A stretch of 21,119 nucleotides of DNA, taken from a virus. Position 1 is the first letter of the stretch. Every line of letters begins with the position of its first letter. The notes under the pieces are model-generated. The model ran no database searches. It was not told the DNA's origin and saw only the letters and a program-made list of their open reading frames with translations. Shown one piece after another: positions 1-5,421 of this stretch. The DNA lies in IMG/VR virus record IMGVR_UViG_3300007345_000359, positions 1-21,119 of that record, one strand, 5' to 3'. Made by a program: the position numbers and the translations under genes.

Positions 1-147
1 AAACAAGTTGTTTCTTTTTATGGCTCTTCTCCGTTTTATACGTACGAAGAAAAACAGAAATGGGAATTGAAAACAAAGAAGCTTAAAGAAATAACTGATT
101 CATTTGGCAATGTTACATACCACAGAGTATTCAAAGCAAACGACTAA
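1..147 (+). CDS. C-terminal fragment of an unrecognised phage protein
   Basis: An open frame enters from the left edge and runs 48 codons to TAA at 145-147. The visible C-terminus is polar and Lys/Tyr/Phe-rich (for example YTYEEKQKWELKTKKLKE), with no motif I recognise. The next gene starts 6 nt after the stop in the same orientation, so this is probably the tail end of a gene in the same early operon. The real start lies outside the window. Function unknown. Confidence 0.6.
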   Translation, partial: KQVVSFYGSSPFYTYEEKQKWELKTKKLKEITDSFGNVTYHRVFKAND

Positions 148-153
148 ATAAAT

Positions 154-348
154 ATGAAAACAAATTATTCAAATATACTATTTTACTATTATAAAAAAGA
201 CGGAGCAAGAATTGACGGGCGAACAAACAATTTTGAAACAATGGTTTTAAATTACCGAAAATTACTGAGAGCCAATAAGAAAAACAGAGTTCAAAAGAAT
301 TCGTTGCGCTATAAATTTCCACATCAAATAGAATACAATCAAATATAA
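154..348 (+). CDS. Small hypothetical protein (64 aa)
   Basis: ATG at 154 lies 6 nt after the upstream stop and the stop is 2 nt before the next ATG, a tight spacing that supports a real gene. The product is basic and rich in Asn, Tyr and Lys; it begins MKTNYSNILFYYYKKDGAR. No family is recognised and there is no transmembrane segment. The leader (AAATAAAT before ATG) has no Shine-Dalgarno, like many other genes here. Probably an early host-takeover or accessory phage gene; that role is inferred from position only. Confidence 0.55.
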   Translation: MKTNYSNILFYYYKKDGARIDGRTNNFETMVLNYRKLLRANKKNRVQKNSLRYKFPHQIEYNQI

Positions 349-350
349 TT

Positions 351-494
351 ATGAAAGCACTGCTAAAAACATACACACTCGACACACTTACAGACATTGA
401 AACTGTCGAGCTTCCAGAAAACTACGACGGCAACCCACACGGAGACACTGTGCCTTTTTCAGTTGGCTCAAACCAATCAATTGAAGTTATTTAA
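351..494 (+). CDS. Small hypothetical protein (47 aa)
   Basis: A 47-codon ORF starting ATG at 351, 2 nt after the previous stop, ending TAA at 492-494 just before a clear intrinsic terminator. The product is acidic and Thr-rich (starts MKALLKTYTLDTLTDIETVE). No domain recognised. Its place as last gene before a terminator at 521-556 fits it being the final cistron of an early transcript. The leader is AATATAATT with no Shine-Dalgarno. Confidence 0.5.
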   Translation: MKALLKTYTLDTLTDIETVELPENYDGNPHGDTVPFSVGSNQSIEVI

Positions 495-520
495 AACAAT
501 CATAGCATAGTATAACAACT

Positions 521-556
521 AAGCCCTAAGTGTAAAAACTTGGGGCTTTTTTTATT
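521..556 (+). terminator. Rho-independent terminator
   Basis: A 10-bp stem, AAGCCCTAAG (521-530) with CTTGGGGCTT (539-548) and one G-U pair, encloses an 8-nt A-rich loop and is followed by a T run through 553. It ends the first group of small genes and lies just upstream of a promoter. Confidence 0.9.
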
Positions 557-570
557 TTAGTGTTGACATG

Positions 571-584
571 CGCTTTTGAAAGCG
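571..584. promoter_or_regulatory. Palindrome, candidate operator in the promoter spacer
   Basis: CGCTTT-TG-AAAGCG is a perfect 6-bp inverted repeat with a 2-nt centre. It lies between the -35 (563-568) and -10 (586-591) elements of the first candidate promoter, a usual place for a repressor site. No repressor gene that would bind it can be assigned; the excisionase-like HTH protein at 5000-5188 is one possible candidate. Confidence 0.45.
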
Positions 585-588
585 GTGT

Positions 589-600
589 ACTTAATTAAGT
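589..600. promoter_or_regulatory. 12-bp perfect palindrome next to the early promoter
   Basis: ACTTAATTAAGT is self-complementary across all 12 bases. It overlaps the downstream half of both candidate promoters. It may be a second operator or chance in AT-rich DNA. Confidence 0.3.
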
Positions 601-637
601 TAATACAATAATGTATTACTATAACTATTAAAAAACT

Positions 638-976
638 ATGACAAACGAAGAACACGCACGCATGAAGGCGCAAATTATAAAGGGCGAAGAAAACTTACGC
701 TCGCATTACGACCTTGAAGACAAGTCGACACTCAAAGGTTTATTATATACTTGTATCGAAATGATACAACAAGACGACAAGCTAATTACTTGCTTGGAGC
801 AAATGAAAGATTCCTTAGAGAAAGAAAACAAGGAGCTACAATTAGAAAAAGATAACGCCAAAGTTATTGAAAGAATACTAAAAGAAGTTATCAAAGAGAA
901 AGAAACAGAACTCTTAGACCTAGGAATTAAAAACAAATGGATGTCCCACCAATTAGAAGGAACAAGCAATGGATAA
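638..976 (+). CDS. Coiled-coil hypothetical protein (112 aa)
   Basis: First gene after the promoter at 563-604. ATG at 638 follows an A-rich leader without Shine-Dalgarno. The product is very charged. From about residue 45 to 95 it has a long heptad-like run of Leu/Ile with Lys/Glu (KDSLEKENKELQLEKDN and onward), which predicts a coiled coil and probably a dimer or oligomer. No enzyme or DNA-binding motif is recognised. Its 3' end overlaps the next gene by 8 nt, so the two are likely translated from one message. Confidence 0.7.
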   Translation: MTNEEHARMKAQIIKGEENLRSHYDLEDKSTLKGLLYTCIEMIQQDDKLITCLEQMKDSLEKENKELQLEKDNAKVIERILKEVIKEKETELLDLGIKNKWMSHQLEGTSNG

Positions 977-1085
977 CCCAACAGAAGAACAAGTTATTGA
1001 TTTACTATGCAATCTCCCTTTCCCTTGTTACTTTGGCAAGGGAAGAGACGGAGTTTTAGAAGTTAACATCCCAATTGAAGAATAA
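969..1085 (+). CDS. Small hypothetical protein (38 aa)
   Basis: ATG at 969 overlaps the end of the coiled-coil gene by 8 nt; TAA ends at 1085, 7 nt before the next ATG. AAGG/GGAAC sequence within the upstream gene could act as a weak ribosome site. The product starts MDNPTEEQVIDLLCNLPFPC and contains a Gly-Lys-Gly-Arg-Asp turn. It is acidic, with no recognised family. The operon packing is the main evidence that it is a gene. Confidence 0.45.
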   Translation: MDNPTEEQVIDLLCNLPFPCYFGKGRDGVLEVNIPIEE

Positions 1086-1092
1086 GAATATT

Positions 1093-1329
1093 ATGAAAGA
1101 CGAATGGGCGAGCACTTGGTATAATTTGATTTGCGAATCAGAACAATTAATAGAAGCAATCGGAGAGGGCGGAAGCGAATGCTTTGCCCCAAGCCAACTT
1201 AAAGAAATGAATAATAAATCTATTCGTTTATCTAAACAAGCAGAAGCCATAGCAAAAGCTTGGAGACAAAACAGAAGTGACAATTTATATGAATTAGCAG
1301 TCAAAAGATACAGAGAAATTATAAACTAA
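1093..1329 (+). CDS. Hypothetical protein (78 aa)
   Basis: The open frame extends upstream to a TTG at 1075 inside the previous gene, but the ATG at 1093 (MKDEWASTWYNLICESEQ) avoids that overlap and has the AATATT leader typical of this window, so it is preferred. The protein is mostly helical in appearance, with Trp at residues 5 and 9 and a basic C-terminus (AKAWRQNRSDN). No domain recognised. It is one of a run of small early genes of unknown role. Confidence 0.65.
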   Translation: MKDEWASTWYNLICESEQLIEAIGEGGSECFAPSQLKEMNNKSIRLSKQAEAIAKAWRQNRSDNLYELAVKRYREIIN

Positions 1330-1331
1330 TA

Positions 1332-1369
1332 AAATAAACTTATGGAAAATATAAAAACAGAAACAGAAA
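1332..1369 (+). repeat. Direct repeat copy 1: duplicated start region
   Basis: The 38 nt covering the leader and first codons of the gene at 1342 match 1597-1634 at 36 of 38 positions, including 22 identical bases across the start codon. Confidence 0.85.
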
Positions 1370-1602
1370 TACTTACAGTTAAACAGCTAGAGCATTTTAT
1401 ATGGCAATTAGAAATGGCTTATGCTGAACTTAAAACATTCGAGTCTTCAAATTATTCCGTGTCGGAAATAGATAGAGTCGATGAATGTAACGGAATGTTA
1501 ATGGATGCCTTGTATGAAAATTGCAAGGATTCAGAAATGACATTCCCAGAAAAACTAAAAGAGTTATTCAAACACTTAGCACATATACAACAAACTAAAT
1601 AA
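1342..1602 (+). CDS. Acidic helical hypothetical protein (86 aa)
   Basis: ATG at 1342 follows AAATAAACTT with no Shine-Dalgarno. The protein begins MENIKTETEI, a start shared with the next gene (MENIETEIER), because the leader and first codons are duplicated. The rest of the sequence differs from its neighbour. It is Glu-rich and probably all-helical (KQLEHFIWQLEMAYAELKTF). No family recognised. It lies 4 nt upstream of the next ATG in the early operon. Confidence 0.65.
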   Translation: MENIKTETEILTVKQLEHFIWQLEMAYAELKTFESSNYSVSEIDRVDECNGMLMDALYENCKDSEMTFPEKLKELFKHLAHIQQTK

Positions 1603-1634
1603 ACTTATGGAAAATATAGAAACAGAAATAGAAA
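1597..1634 (+). repeat. Direct repeat copy 2: duplicated start region
   Basis: Second copy of the 38-nt leader/start repeat seen at 1332-1369; differences are A/G and C/T after the codons for MENI. Confidence 0.85.
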
Positions 1635-1798
1635 GACCCAAGCTTACTCAATTTGAGATAGCTTTAATAGAACGAATCTTCAAACTAGGATTCGACTACC
1701 ACAGGCTTAGCGCTAGTGGCAAAGAAACATACAACGAACTATGTAGTATACTAGGAGTATCAAACCCCGAAGAGATAGAAAGCGGGGTATCAAAGTGA
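1607..1798 (+). CDS. Small hypothetical protein (63 aa)
   Basis: ATG at 1607 uses the same duplicated SD-less leader as the gene at 1342. The product (MENIETEIERPKLTQFEIAL) is helical and acidic, with a GVSNPEEIESG segment near the C-terminus. No domain recognised. Its TGA overlaps the GTG start of the next gene (GTGA at 1795-1798), which suggests translational coupling. Confidence 0.65.
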   Translation: MENIETEIERPKLTQFEIALIERIFKLGFDYHRLSASGKETYNELCSILGVSNPEEIESGVSK

Positions 1799-2040
1799 GT
1801 TCACCAACAGAAACATTAAATGTATATGCTAACTATTTAGAAGAAGGCGCAACTTTTGCTCCTCAACTTTCGGATGGTGAGCTACTAGACATAGTCATTG
1901 AAGCAACGAAAGAAGAACCAAGCGCAGAAGGCTTGCCAACTGACAGAGATATTCTTGTGGCAATCCATGGCGCATTGTATCAACGCTTCAAGAAGGAGTT
2001 CAACTATGAGACATTAGACAAGGAGGTATCCAATGCCTAA
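1795..2040 (+). CDS. Acidic hypothetical protein (81 aa), GTG start
   Basis: The start is GTG at 1795, in a GTGA overlap with the upstream stop; a GCGGGG stretch 5-10 nt upstream could help initiation. The protein is acidic and helical, with a LSDGELLDIVIEATKEEP segment and a conserved-looking PTDRDILVAIHGALYQRF segment. No family recognised. It ends inside the start of the DUF1281-like gene, an 8-nt overlap, and its last codons carry the strong AAGGAGG ribosome site for that gene. Confidence 0.65.
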   Translation: MSSPTETLNVYANYLEEGATFAPQLSDGELLDIVIEATKEEPSAEGLPTDRDILVAIHGALYQRFKKEFNYETLDKEVSNA

Positions 2041-2557
2041 TTGGTGTGAAAATGTATTAAGAATCCAAGGCGACAAAGAATCTTTGCAGAAGTTTCTCTT
2101 GTCTTGCAGATGGAAGGGCGCAAAAGGTAGGAGTGAATCCTTTTCTTTCATGCCATTTACCCCAAAAGAATACCAAGAAAAATGGGATTCCGATTGGGCG
2201 CGTGAATATTGGGGAACGAAGTGGGACGCAGATACCCACGGCATCTCCATATCGAAAGACGGCAGGCTATGTTACATATCTTTTGACACTGCTTGGTCTC
2301 CGCCAATACCAATGATATCAATATGGGAGAGGCTTTATCCAAGCTTATCATTTACTATACGCTACTATGAAGGTGGTATGTGGTTCATGGGAGAAGACGG
2401 AGTTGAAGAAGACCTACCAGTGTTGACAGATAACAACGAAGAACAAGAGGAAGCGCACTCAGTTTATGTTGAGAAGTTTCTTAGCTTTGAGGACATAGAC
2501 GGAGAGGCTTACAGAACTATGATAAGTATTCCATTAATAGAAGGAGAGAAGCTATGA
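2033..2557 (+). CDS. Api92/DUF1281-like protein (174 aa)
   Basis: The N-terminus MPNWCENVLRIQGD matches the hallmark start of the phage Api92-like / DUF1281 (YubB ferredoxin-like) family. That family is widespread on phages and plasmids and has no established biochemical role. A FMPFTP element near residue 40, a Trp-rich middle (WDSDWAREYWGTKWDAD) and FDTAWSPPIP near residue 85 also fit. The family fold is a ferredoxin-like alpha/beta sandwich. An AAGGAGG site 6-12 nt upstream fixes the ATG at 2033. The C-terminal 50 residues are acidic. It overlaps both neighbours by a few bases. Family assignment is by motif recall. Confidence 0.8.
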   Translation: MPNWCENVLRIQGDKESLQKFLLSCRWKGAKGRSESFSFMPFTPKEYQEKWDSDWAREYWGTKWDADTHGISISKDGRLCYISFDTAWSPPIPMISIWERLYPSLSFTIRYYEGGMWFMGEDGVEEDLPVLTDNNEEQEEAHSVYVEKFLSFEDIDGEAYRTMISIPLIEGEKL

Positions 2558-2832
2558 GGTTAGACGAAATCATTAGGTTAGACGAAATCATTTCAGAAGA
2601 CCCTGACATCCGCGCAATTGATACTGTCGTTGAGTTCTTATCTCATGACACTACCACGGATGAAGACCTTGCCTTCGAGCCAAGAGCATCACTCGCCAAT
2701 CACCTTACCAAATTGTTGACGACATTGCGCAAGAGTATTGTTGAAGACCTTTCGGTAGCTCACAGAGATTTGGAGGGTGAGAAGGCTGACCACGATATTA
2801 AAGAAGCAAAGATAGAGAGGGCTTATGAATAA
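2554..2832 (+). CDS. Acidic hypothetical protein (92 aa) with duplicated N-terminus
   Basis: ATGA overlap with the upstream stop; AAGGAGAG upstream is a good ribosome site. The protein begins with an exact duplication, RLDEII twice, encoded by an 18-nt tandem repeat. The rest is acidic and probably helical (VVEFLSHDTTTDEDLAFE, then KADHDIKEAKIERAYE). No family is recognised. The ATG of a 25-aa membrane peptide lies within its last codons. Confidence 0.65.
   Translation: MRLDEIIRLDEIISEDPDIRAIDTVVEFLSHDTTTDEDLAFEPRASLANHLTKLLTTLRKSIVEDLSVAHRDLEGEKADHDIKEAKIERAYE
2557..2592 (+). repeat. Perfect 18-bp tandem duplication
   Basis: AGGTTAGACGAAATCATT occurs twice in a row (2557-2574 and 2575-2592), immediately after the ATG of the 92-aa gene, and adds one extra RLDEII in frame. 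Confidence 0.95.
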
Positions 2833-2902
2833 AGAAAACCTTTTCATCTCACTAATCATAGTATTTTTAGTGATGTCATACGCTTTGTTATTTTTATATT
2901 AG
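2825..2902 (+). CDS. 25-aa membrane microprotein
   Basis: ATG at 2825 overlaps the upstream stop by 8 nt; TAG ends at 2902. The peptide is MNKENLF followed by about 17 hydrophobic residues (ISLIIVFLVMSYALLFL), a single predicted membrane segment with N-terminal charge. Its ribosome site would lie in AGAGAGGGC within the upstream gene (GAGAGG, about 5-10 nt before ATG). No family recognised. The intact frame, near-overlapping start and membrane-segment length argue for a gene, but at this size chance is possible. Confidence 0.5.
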   Translation: MNKENLFISLIIVFLVMSYALLFLY

Positions 2903-2924
2903 TTAATAGTTGACAGGCAACCAC

Positions 2925-2958
2925 ATGTGTCATAGGAATCTACCTATGGCACATTTTT
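2925..2958 (+). promoter_or_regulatory. Terminator-like hairpin over the exonuclease start codon
   Basis: ATGTGTCATAGG (2925-2936) pairs with CCTATGGCACAT (2943-2954) over 12 bp with one G-U pair and a 6-nt loop AATCTA, followed directly by T residues to 2958. The 3' arm holds the ATG at 2946, and the 5' arm and loop hold the AGGAA ribosome site. A TTGACA at 2910-2915 lies just upstream with a weak TAGGAA (2933-2938) 17 nt away. It may act as a translation-blocking hairpin, an attenuator, or both. Confidence 0.55.
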
Positions 2959-3701
2959 ATAACTGCACAAAAATCAAACAACCATTTCTTGAGAAAGAAA
3001 TTACTACCCCAAGCCAAGCTAAGAAACATAGTGATAAGATATTTCCTAGCATAACTACACTGATTGGTTCAACAATCAAAGACCCCTTCTTGGATTCAAT
3101 ACATAAGCCACGCTCGCTAGTTAAGTTCGCGAGGATGTCGGAGTATGATGACCTAAACTGGAAAGACCTAGAGCAACTGTGCTATGGTCTTGTTGAATCT
3201 CCCGAAGGACACATGATTCCAAGCGCTGAGTTTGGGACACAGGTTCACAACTCTTGTGAGAAGTTATTGAACGCAATGAAGTTCGGTGACGATGACTATC
3301 CGCCAAGCTTATACGATGAGTATGCCCAACCGTTTATCGATTGGGTTAAGGAAAACAATTACAAAATTGTTGGGACAGAATATCCTATCGCAGATAACCT
3401 TATTAAAACCTGTGGCACAATTGATGTTGTGCTAAAAGATGAGACGCGAAATCATATATTCATCTGTGACTACAAGTGTAGAAAGAGTAGACAGTTCTAC
3501 GACAAGGACTTGTGGCAAATGGCTATTGAGTGCGAGATGATAAGGCGCAGAGGATTAGACTACCTACCCAGTTGTATCTCTGTGTGTATTGACATCAATA
3601 CTGGCAAGCATCATCACAAGAAGTGGGATGAAGATAAGATGAAGGACGCTATACAAATTGTGAAGTATATCTCTAAACTATATTGGGCAATAAGAATGTA
3701 A
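2946..3701 (+). CDS. RecB-family PD-(D/E)XK exonuclease
   Basis: Probable phage recombination exonuclease that resects double-strand ends to give single strands for the annealing protein downstream. From ATG 2946 it is 251 aa. The RecB/Cas4-like motifs appear in order: IFPSITTLIG near residue 32, GTQVH with His101, E145 in VGTEYPI, D160 in CGTIDVV, the D175-Y-K177 core in ICDYK, and Gln191 in LWQMAIE. The frame is also open from a TTG at 2910, but ATG 2946 has AGGAA 7-12 nt upstream. Its start codon lies inside a 12-bp hairpin. It overlaps the next gene by 1 nt. Exonuclease function is inferred from motifs and from its pairing with an ERF gene. Confidence 0.85.
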   Translation: MAHFYNCTKIKQPFLEKEITTPSQAKKHSDKIFPSITTLIGSTIKDPFLDSIHKPRSLVKFARMSEYDDLNWKDLEQLCYGLVESPEGHMIPSAEFGTQVHNSCEKLLNAMKFGDDDYPPSLYDEYAQPFIDWVKENNYKIVGTEYPIADNLIKTCGTIDVVLKDETRNHIFICDYKCRKSRQFYDKDLWQMAIECEMIRRRGLDYLPSCISVCIDINTGKHHHKKWDEDKMKDAIQIVKYISKLYWAIRM

Positions 3702-3958
3702 TGAAGAATCCAAACTTAGCATACTACGAAGAACTAATACACGGAGAGGACGCGATACAATTCGACGGACTTGACTACGCCATAGTTGGTACAAGCCACG
3801 ATGGTTACTATGTGTATGATTACGACAGAATGATTCAGTGTTTCATTGCTGATTCAGATATGAATGAGGACGAAGCCATCGAATGGATTGATTACAATGT
3901 CCTTGGCACGAATGCGGGCAAGGGATTTATTATACTTTACTCTAATGAATCAATATGA
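3701..3958 (+). CDS. Conserved phage hypothetical protein (85 aa)
   Basis: ATG at 3701 overlaps the exonuclease stop by one base (TAATG); an upstream TTG at 3683 in the same frame is less likely. The protein contains FDGLDYAIVG, then YVYDYDRMIQ, then DEAIEWIDYNVLG. This architecture resembles small proteins common in marine phages, in which a Gly-Asp turn is followed by an acidic helix and EWIDYN-type ending. No function is known for them. It sits between the exonuclease and the resolvase-like gene. Confidence 0.75.
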   Translation: MKNPNLAYYEELIHGEDAIQFDGLDYAIVGTSHDGYYVYDYDRMIQCFIADSDMNEDEAIEWIDYNVLGTNAGKGFIILYSNESI

Positions 3959-4133
3959 AATCAAATATAAGCACGGAGACATGTCCAAAGAATATGTGGG
4001 CACAACAGTTAAGTGGGCACGAGACGAGAAGCAAGCGATTGGTTTCATATGTTCTAATAAGCCTGATAAACTTATGCGATGTTCTTCAAAGAAAAATGCT
4101 TTCCTTCAAATCATCTCTATAAAATGTATATAA
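3945..4133 (+). CDS. Small hypothetical protein (62 aa)
   Basis: ATG at 3945 overlaps the upstream gene by 14 nt. The frame is open from 3864, but that would overlap the upstream gene by nearly 100 nt. The product starts MNQYEIKYKHGDMSKEYVG, with a WARDEKQAIGFI helix following, and is basic at its C-terminus. No domain is recognised. It overlaps the resolvase-like gene by 10 nt. Confidence 0.55.
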   Translation: MNQYEIKYKHGDMSKEYVGTTVKWARDEKQAIGFICSNKPDKLMRCSSKKNAFLQIISIKCI

Positions 4134-4621
4134 GCGCAAACAAAGTTAAGGAGTTCAGAGAACTAAATAAACCCAATGATTGCCCTATACTATGGACGAA
4201 GATAAAGAACCCAGTGCTTGACCACGACCACCAGACGGGTGAGGTACGAGGGGTAATAGATAACAACGCAAACAATCTTATAGGTGTTATCGAGAATAAA
4301 TTTTTCTCATACTGTGCGGGCAACAAGGCAGACTTGCCTGATGTATTGCGCAGAGTAGCCGACTACTTAGATAGACCAAGGACTGGGTACTTGCACCCAG
4401 TTGGACTCAATCAATTAGTAAGTAGGTTCAAAAGAAAACATAAGGATGAACAGCTACTCATGTTGTCCCAATTTACTTTTGTTGAGGAAAATGAAATAAA
4501 AGCTTGCATTAATACAAAACATAGGGCAAAACTATACCGCACATTACTTAAAACATTTTATGAAACAAAAACTACAAAAGATTCAGAGCGAGTTGAACGC
4601 TCCAAAAACTCAGTTCAATAA
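4124..4621 (+). CDS. Endonuclease VII-like HNH nuclease (T4 gp49-type)
   Basis: Predicted branch-cutting recombination endonuclease acting on Holliday junctions and other branched DNA. From ATG 4124 (165 aa) the signature is CPIL near residue 20, then NPVLDHDHQTGEVRGV at 29-44 with the catalytic D-H-D-H, then NNANNLIGVIEN, as in endonuclease VII relatives. T4 endonuclease VII has two CxxC pairs for zinc; here only one Cys (C20) is in the expected place. A longer start at ATG 4079 is open but has no clear ribosome site. The 3' end overlaps the ERF gene by 62 nt, the largest overlap in the window. C-terminal residues beyond 90 are basic and unassigned. Confidence 0.75.
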   Translation: MYISANKVKEFRELNKPNDCPILWTKIKNPVLDHDHQTGEVRGVIDNNANNLIGVIENKFFSYCAGNKADLPDVLRRVADYLDRPRTGYLHPVGLNQLVSRFKRKHKDEQLLMLSQFTFVEENEIKACINTKHRAKLYRTLLKTFYETKTTKDSERVERSKNSVQ

Positions 4622-5009
4622 GTTCGGTAACTTTTATTACCGAAACCACGAAGACCAATGCAACGCATTGAAACCTCTTCTTGAAAAGTATAATACAACT
4701 CTCATCGTATCAGATGAGATAAAAGAGATGACAGGAATTATATTCTGTGAATCAACTGTTGCGTTGTACTGCACTGAAACAAATAAATTAGTTGGTGCAT
4801 CAAAGGCACAAGCTGGGATTGACCCAAAGAAAAAAGGAATGGATATTTCTATGACCTTTGGTTCGGCTTCAAGCTATGCTCGCAAGTATGCAATCAACGG
4901 GCTCTTCCTATGTGACGACAACAAGGATGCTGATGCTACCCACAAGTTTGATAGCAAGCCAGTGACCGAAAAGTCTCCACTTGAAACAGAGGAGGAAGAA
5001 TGGATTTAA
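4560..5009 (+). CDS. ERF-family single-strand annealing protein
   Basis: Probable recombinase mediator of the ERF superfamily, which anneals complementary single strands after exonuclease resection. The 149-aa product shows the usual start, IQSELNAPKTQFNKFG at 8-23 and FYYRNHEDQ at 25-33. The core signature SSYARKYAINGLFLCDD lies at 104-120, followed by an Asp-rich DNKDAD. The C-terminus is acidic (TEEEEEWI). It is somewhat short for the family but complete. It starts inside the 3' end of the nuclease gene and runs 10 nt into the HTH gene. With the RecB-like exonuclease and the SSB-like protein it makes a complete recombination set. Confidence 0.88.
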   Translation: MKQKLQKIQSELNAPKTQFNKFGNFYYRNHEDQCNALKPLLEKYNTTLIVSDEIKEMTGIIFCESTVALYCTETNKLVGASKAQAGIDPKKKGMDISMTFGSASSYARKYAINGLFLCDDNKDADATHKFDSKPVTEKSPLETEEEEWI

Positions 5010-5188
5010 CAAGAGCCTGCGAGCCACTCATCAAACCCAAGGAAGCTTGCGCAATCTTGGGAGTTAACATGAACTCCTTGAGGAGTTACATTAAAGCAAA
5101 AAAGTTTCCCACATATCAGCTATCGAAGAGATGCTTTCGATTCAGAAGGTCAGAGATAGAAGATTTCATTAACAATAATATTAAATAA
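5000..5188 (+). CDS. Excisionase/MerR-like HTH DNA-binding protein (62 aa)
   Basis: A single-domain DNA-binding protein of the HTH_17/excisionase type. The pattern LIKPKEACAILGVNMNSLRSYI (split over residues 10-31) is the helix-turn-helix, followed by the KFPTYQLSKRCFRFRRSEIEDF wing and helix typical of the family. GAGGAGGAAG 5-14 nt upstream sets the ATG at 5000. It overlaps the ERF gene by 10 nt. No integrase is visible, so it may be a transcription regulator rather than a recombination directionality factor; it is the only clear DNA-binding regulator here and a candidate for the palindromes at 571-600. Confidence 0.8.
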   Translation: MDLTRACEPLIKPKEACAILGVNMNSLRSYIKAKKFPTYQLSKRCFRFRRSEIEDFINNNIK

Positions 5189-5190
5189 CT

Positions 5191-5421
5191 ATGGAAAAAG
5201 AATACGATAATACTAACGGCGGAGCGTTGTTCCCCAATGACAGAAAAGAAAAGGAGTCACACCCTGACTTCAGAGGTAACATAAATATAGAAGGTAAGGA
5301 TTACTGGATTAAAGGATGGAAGAAGAGTTCCAAGTCAGGAATGAAGTTCATGTCCCTCTCAGTAACCCCGAAGGAAGCAACAAAGCCTGCGCCTGCCTCT
5401 AATGAGGAAGACCCATTCTAA
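5191..5421 (+). CDS. DUF736-like small protein with SSB-like acidic tip (76 aa)
   Basis: The sequence has GGALFPNDRK near residue 10, HPDFRGNINIEGKDYWIKGW around 24-43, then KSGMKFMSLSV. This is the beta-strand pattern of a small DUF736-like phage family, suggesting an OB-like or beta-barrel fold. The C-terminus is a flexible Ala/Pro linker ending ASNEEDPF, which resembles the acidic Asp-Asp-x-Pro-Phe tip of bacterial SSB. Its place between annealing protein and helicase suits an SSB role. The SSB function is inference; only the pattern is seen. It overlaps the next ATG by one base. Confidence 0.7.
   Translation: MEKEYDNTNGGALFPNDRKEKESHPDFRGNINIEGKDYWIKGWKKSSKSGMKFMSLSVTPKEATKPAPASNEEDPF

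Larger units (their letters stand above)
563..604 (+). promoter_or_regulatory. Promoter region with two overlapping candidate promoters
   Basis: A perfect -35 hexamer TTGACA (563-568) is 17 nt from TGTACT (586-591, 4 of 6 matches to TATAAT). A second overlapping pair is TTGAAA (576-581) with 17 nt to GTTAAT (599-604). The site sits directly between a strong terminator and the start of the next gene group at 638, where a new transcript must begin. Either pair could drive the genes from 638 onward. Start sites are inferred from hexamer spacing only. Confidence 0.65.

Noticed and set aside
131-397. Minus-strand ORF in the early region
   Set aside because: It runs opposite to three tightly packed plus-strand genes and has the composition of a reverse-frame shadow.
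5000-5188. Evidence of a temperate lifestyle from an excisionase-like protein
   Set aside because: HTH_17-type proteins also serve as regulators in virulent phages, and no integrase, attachment site or repressor cassette is visible in the window.
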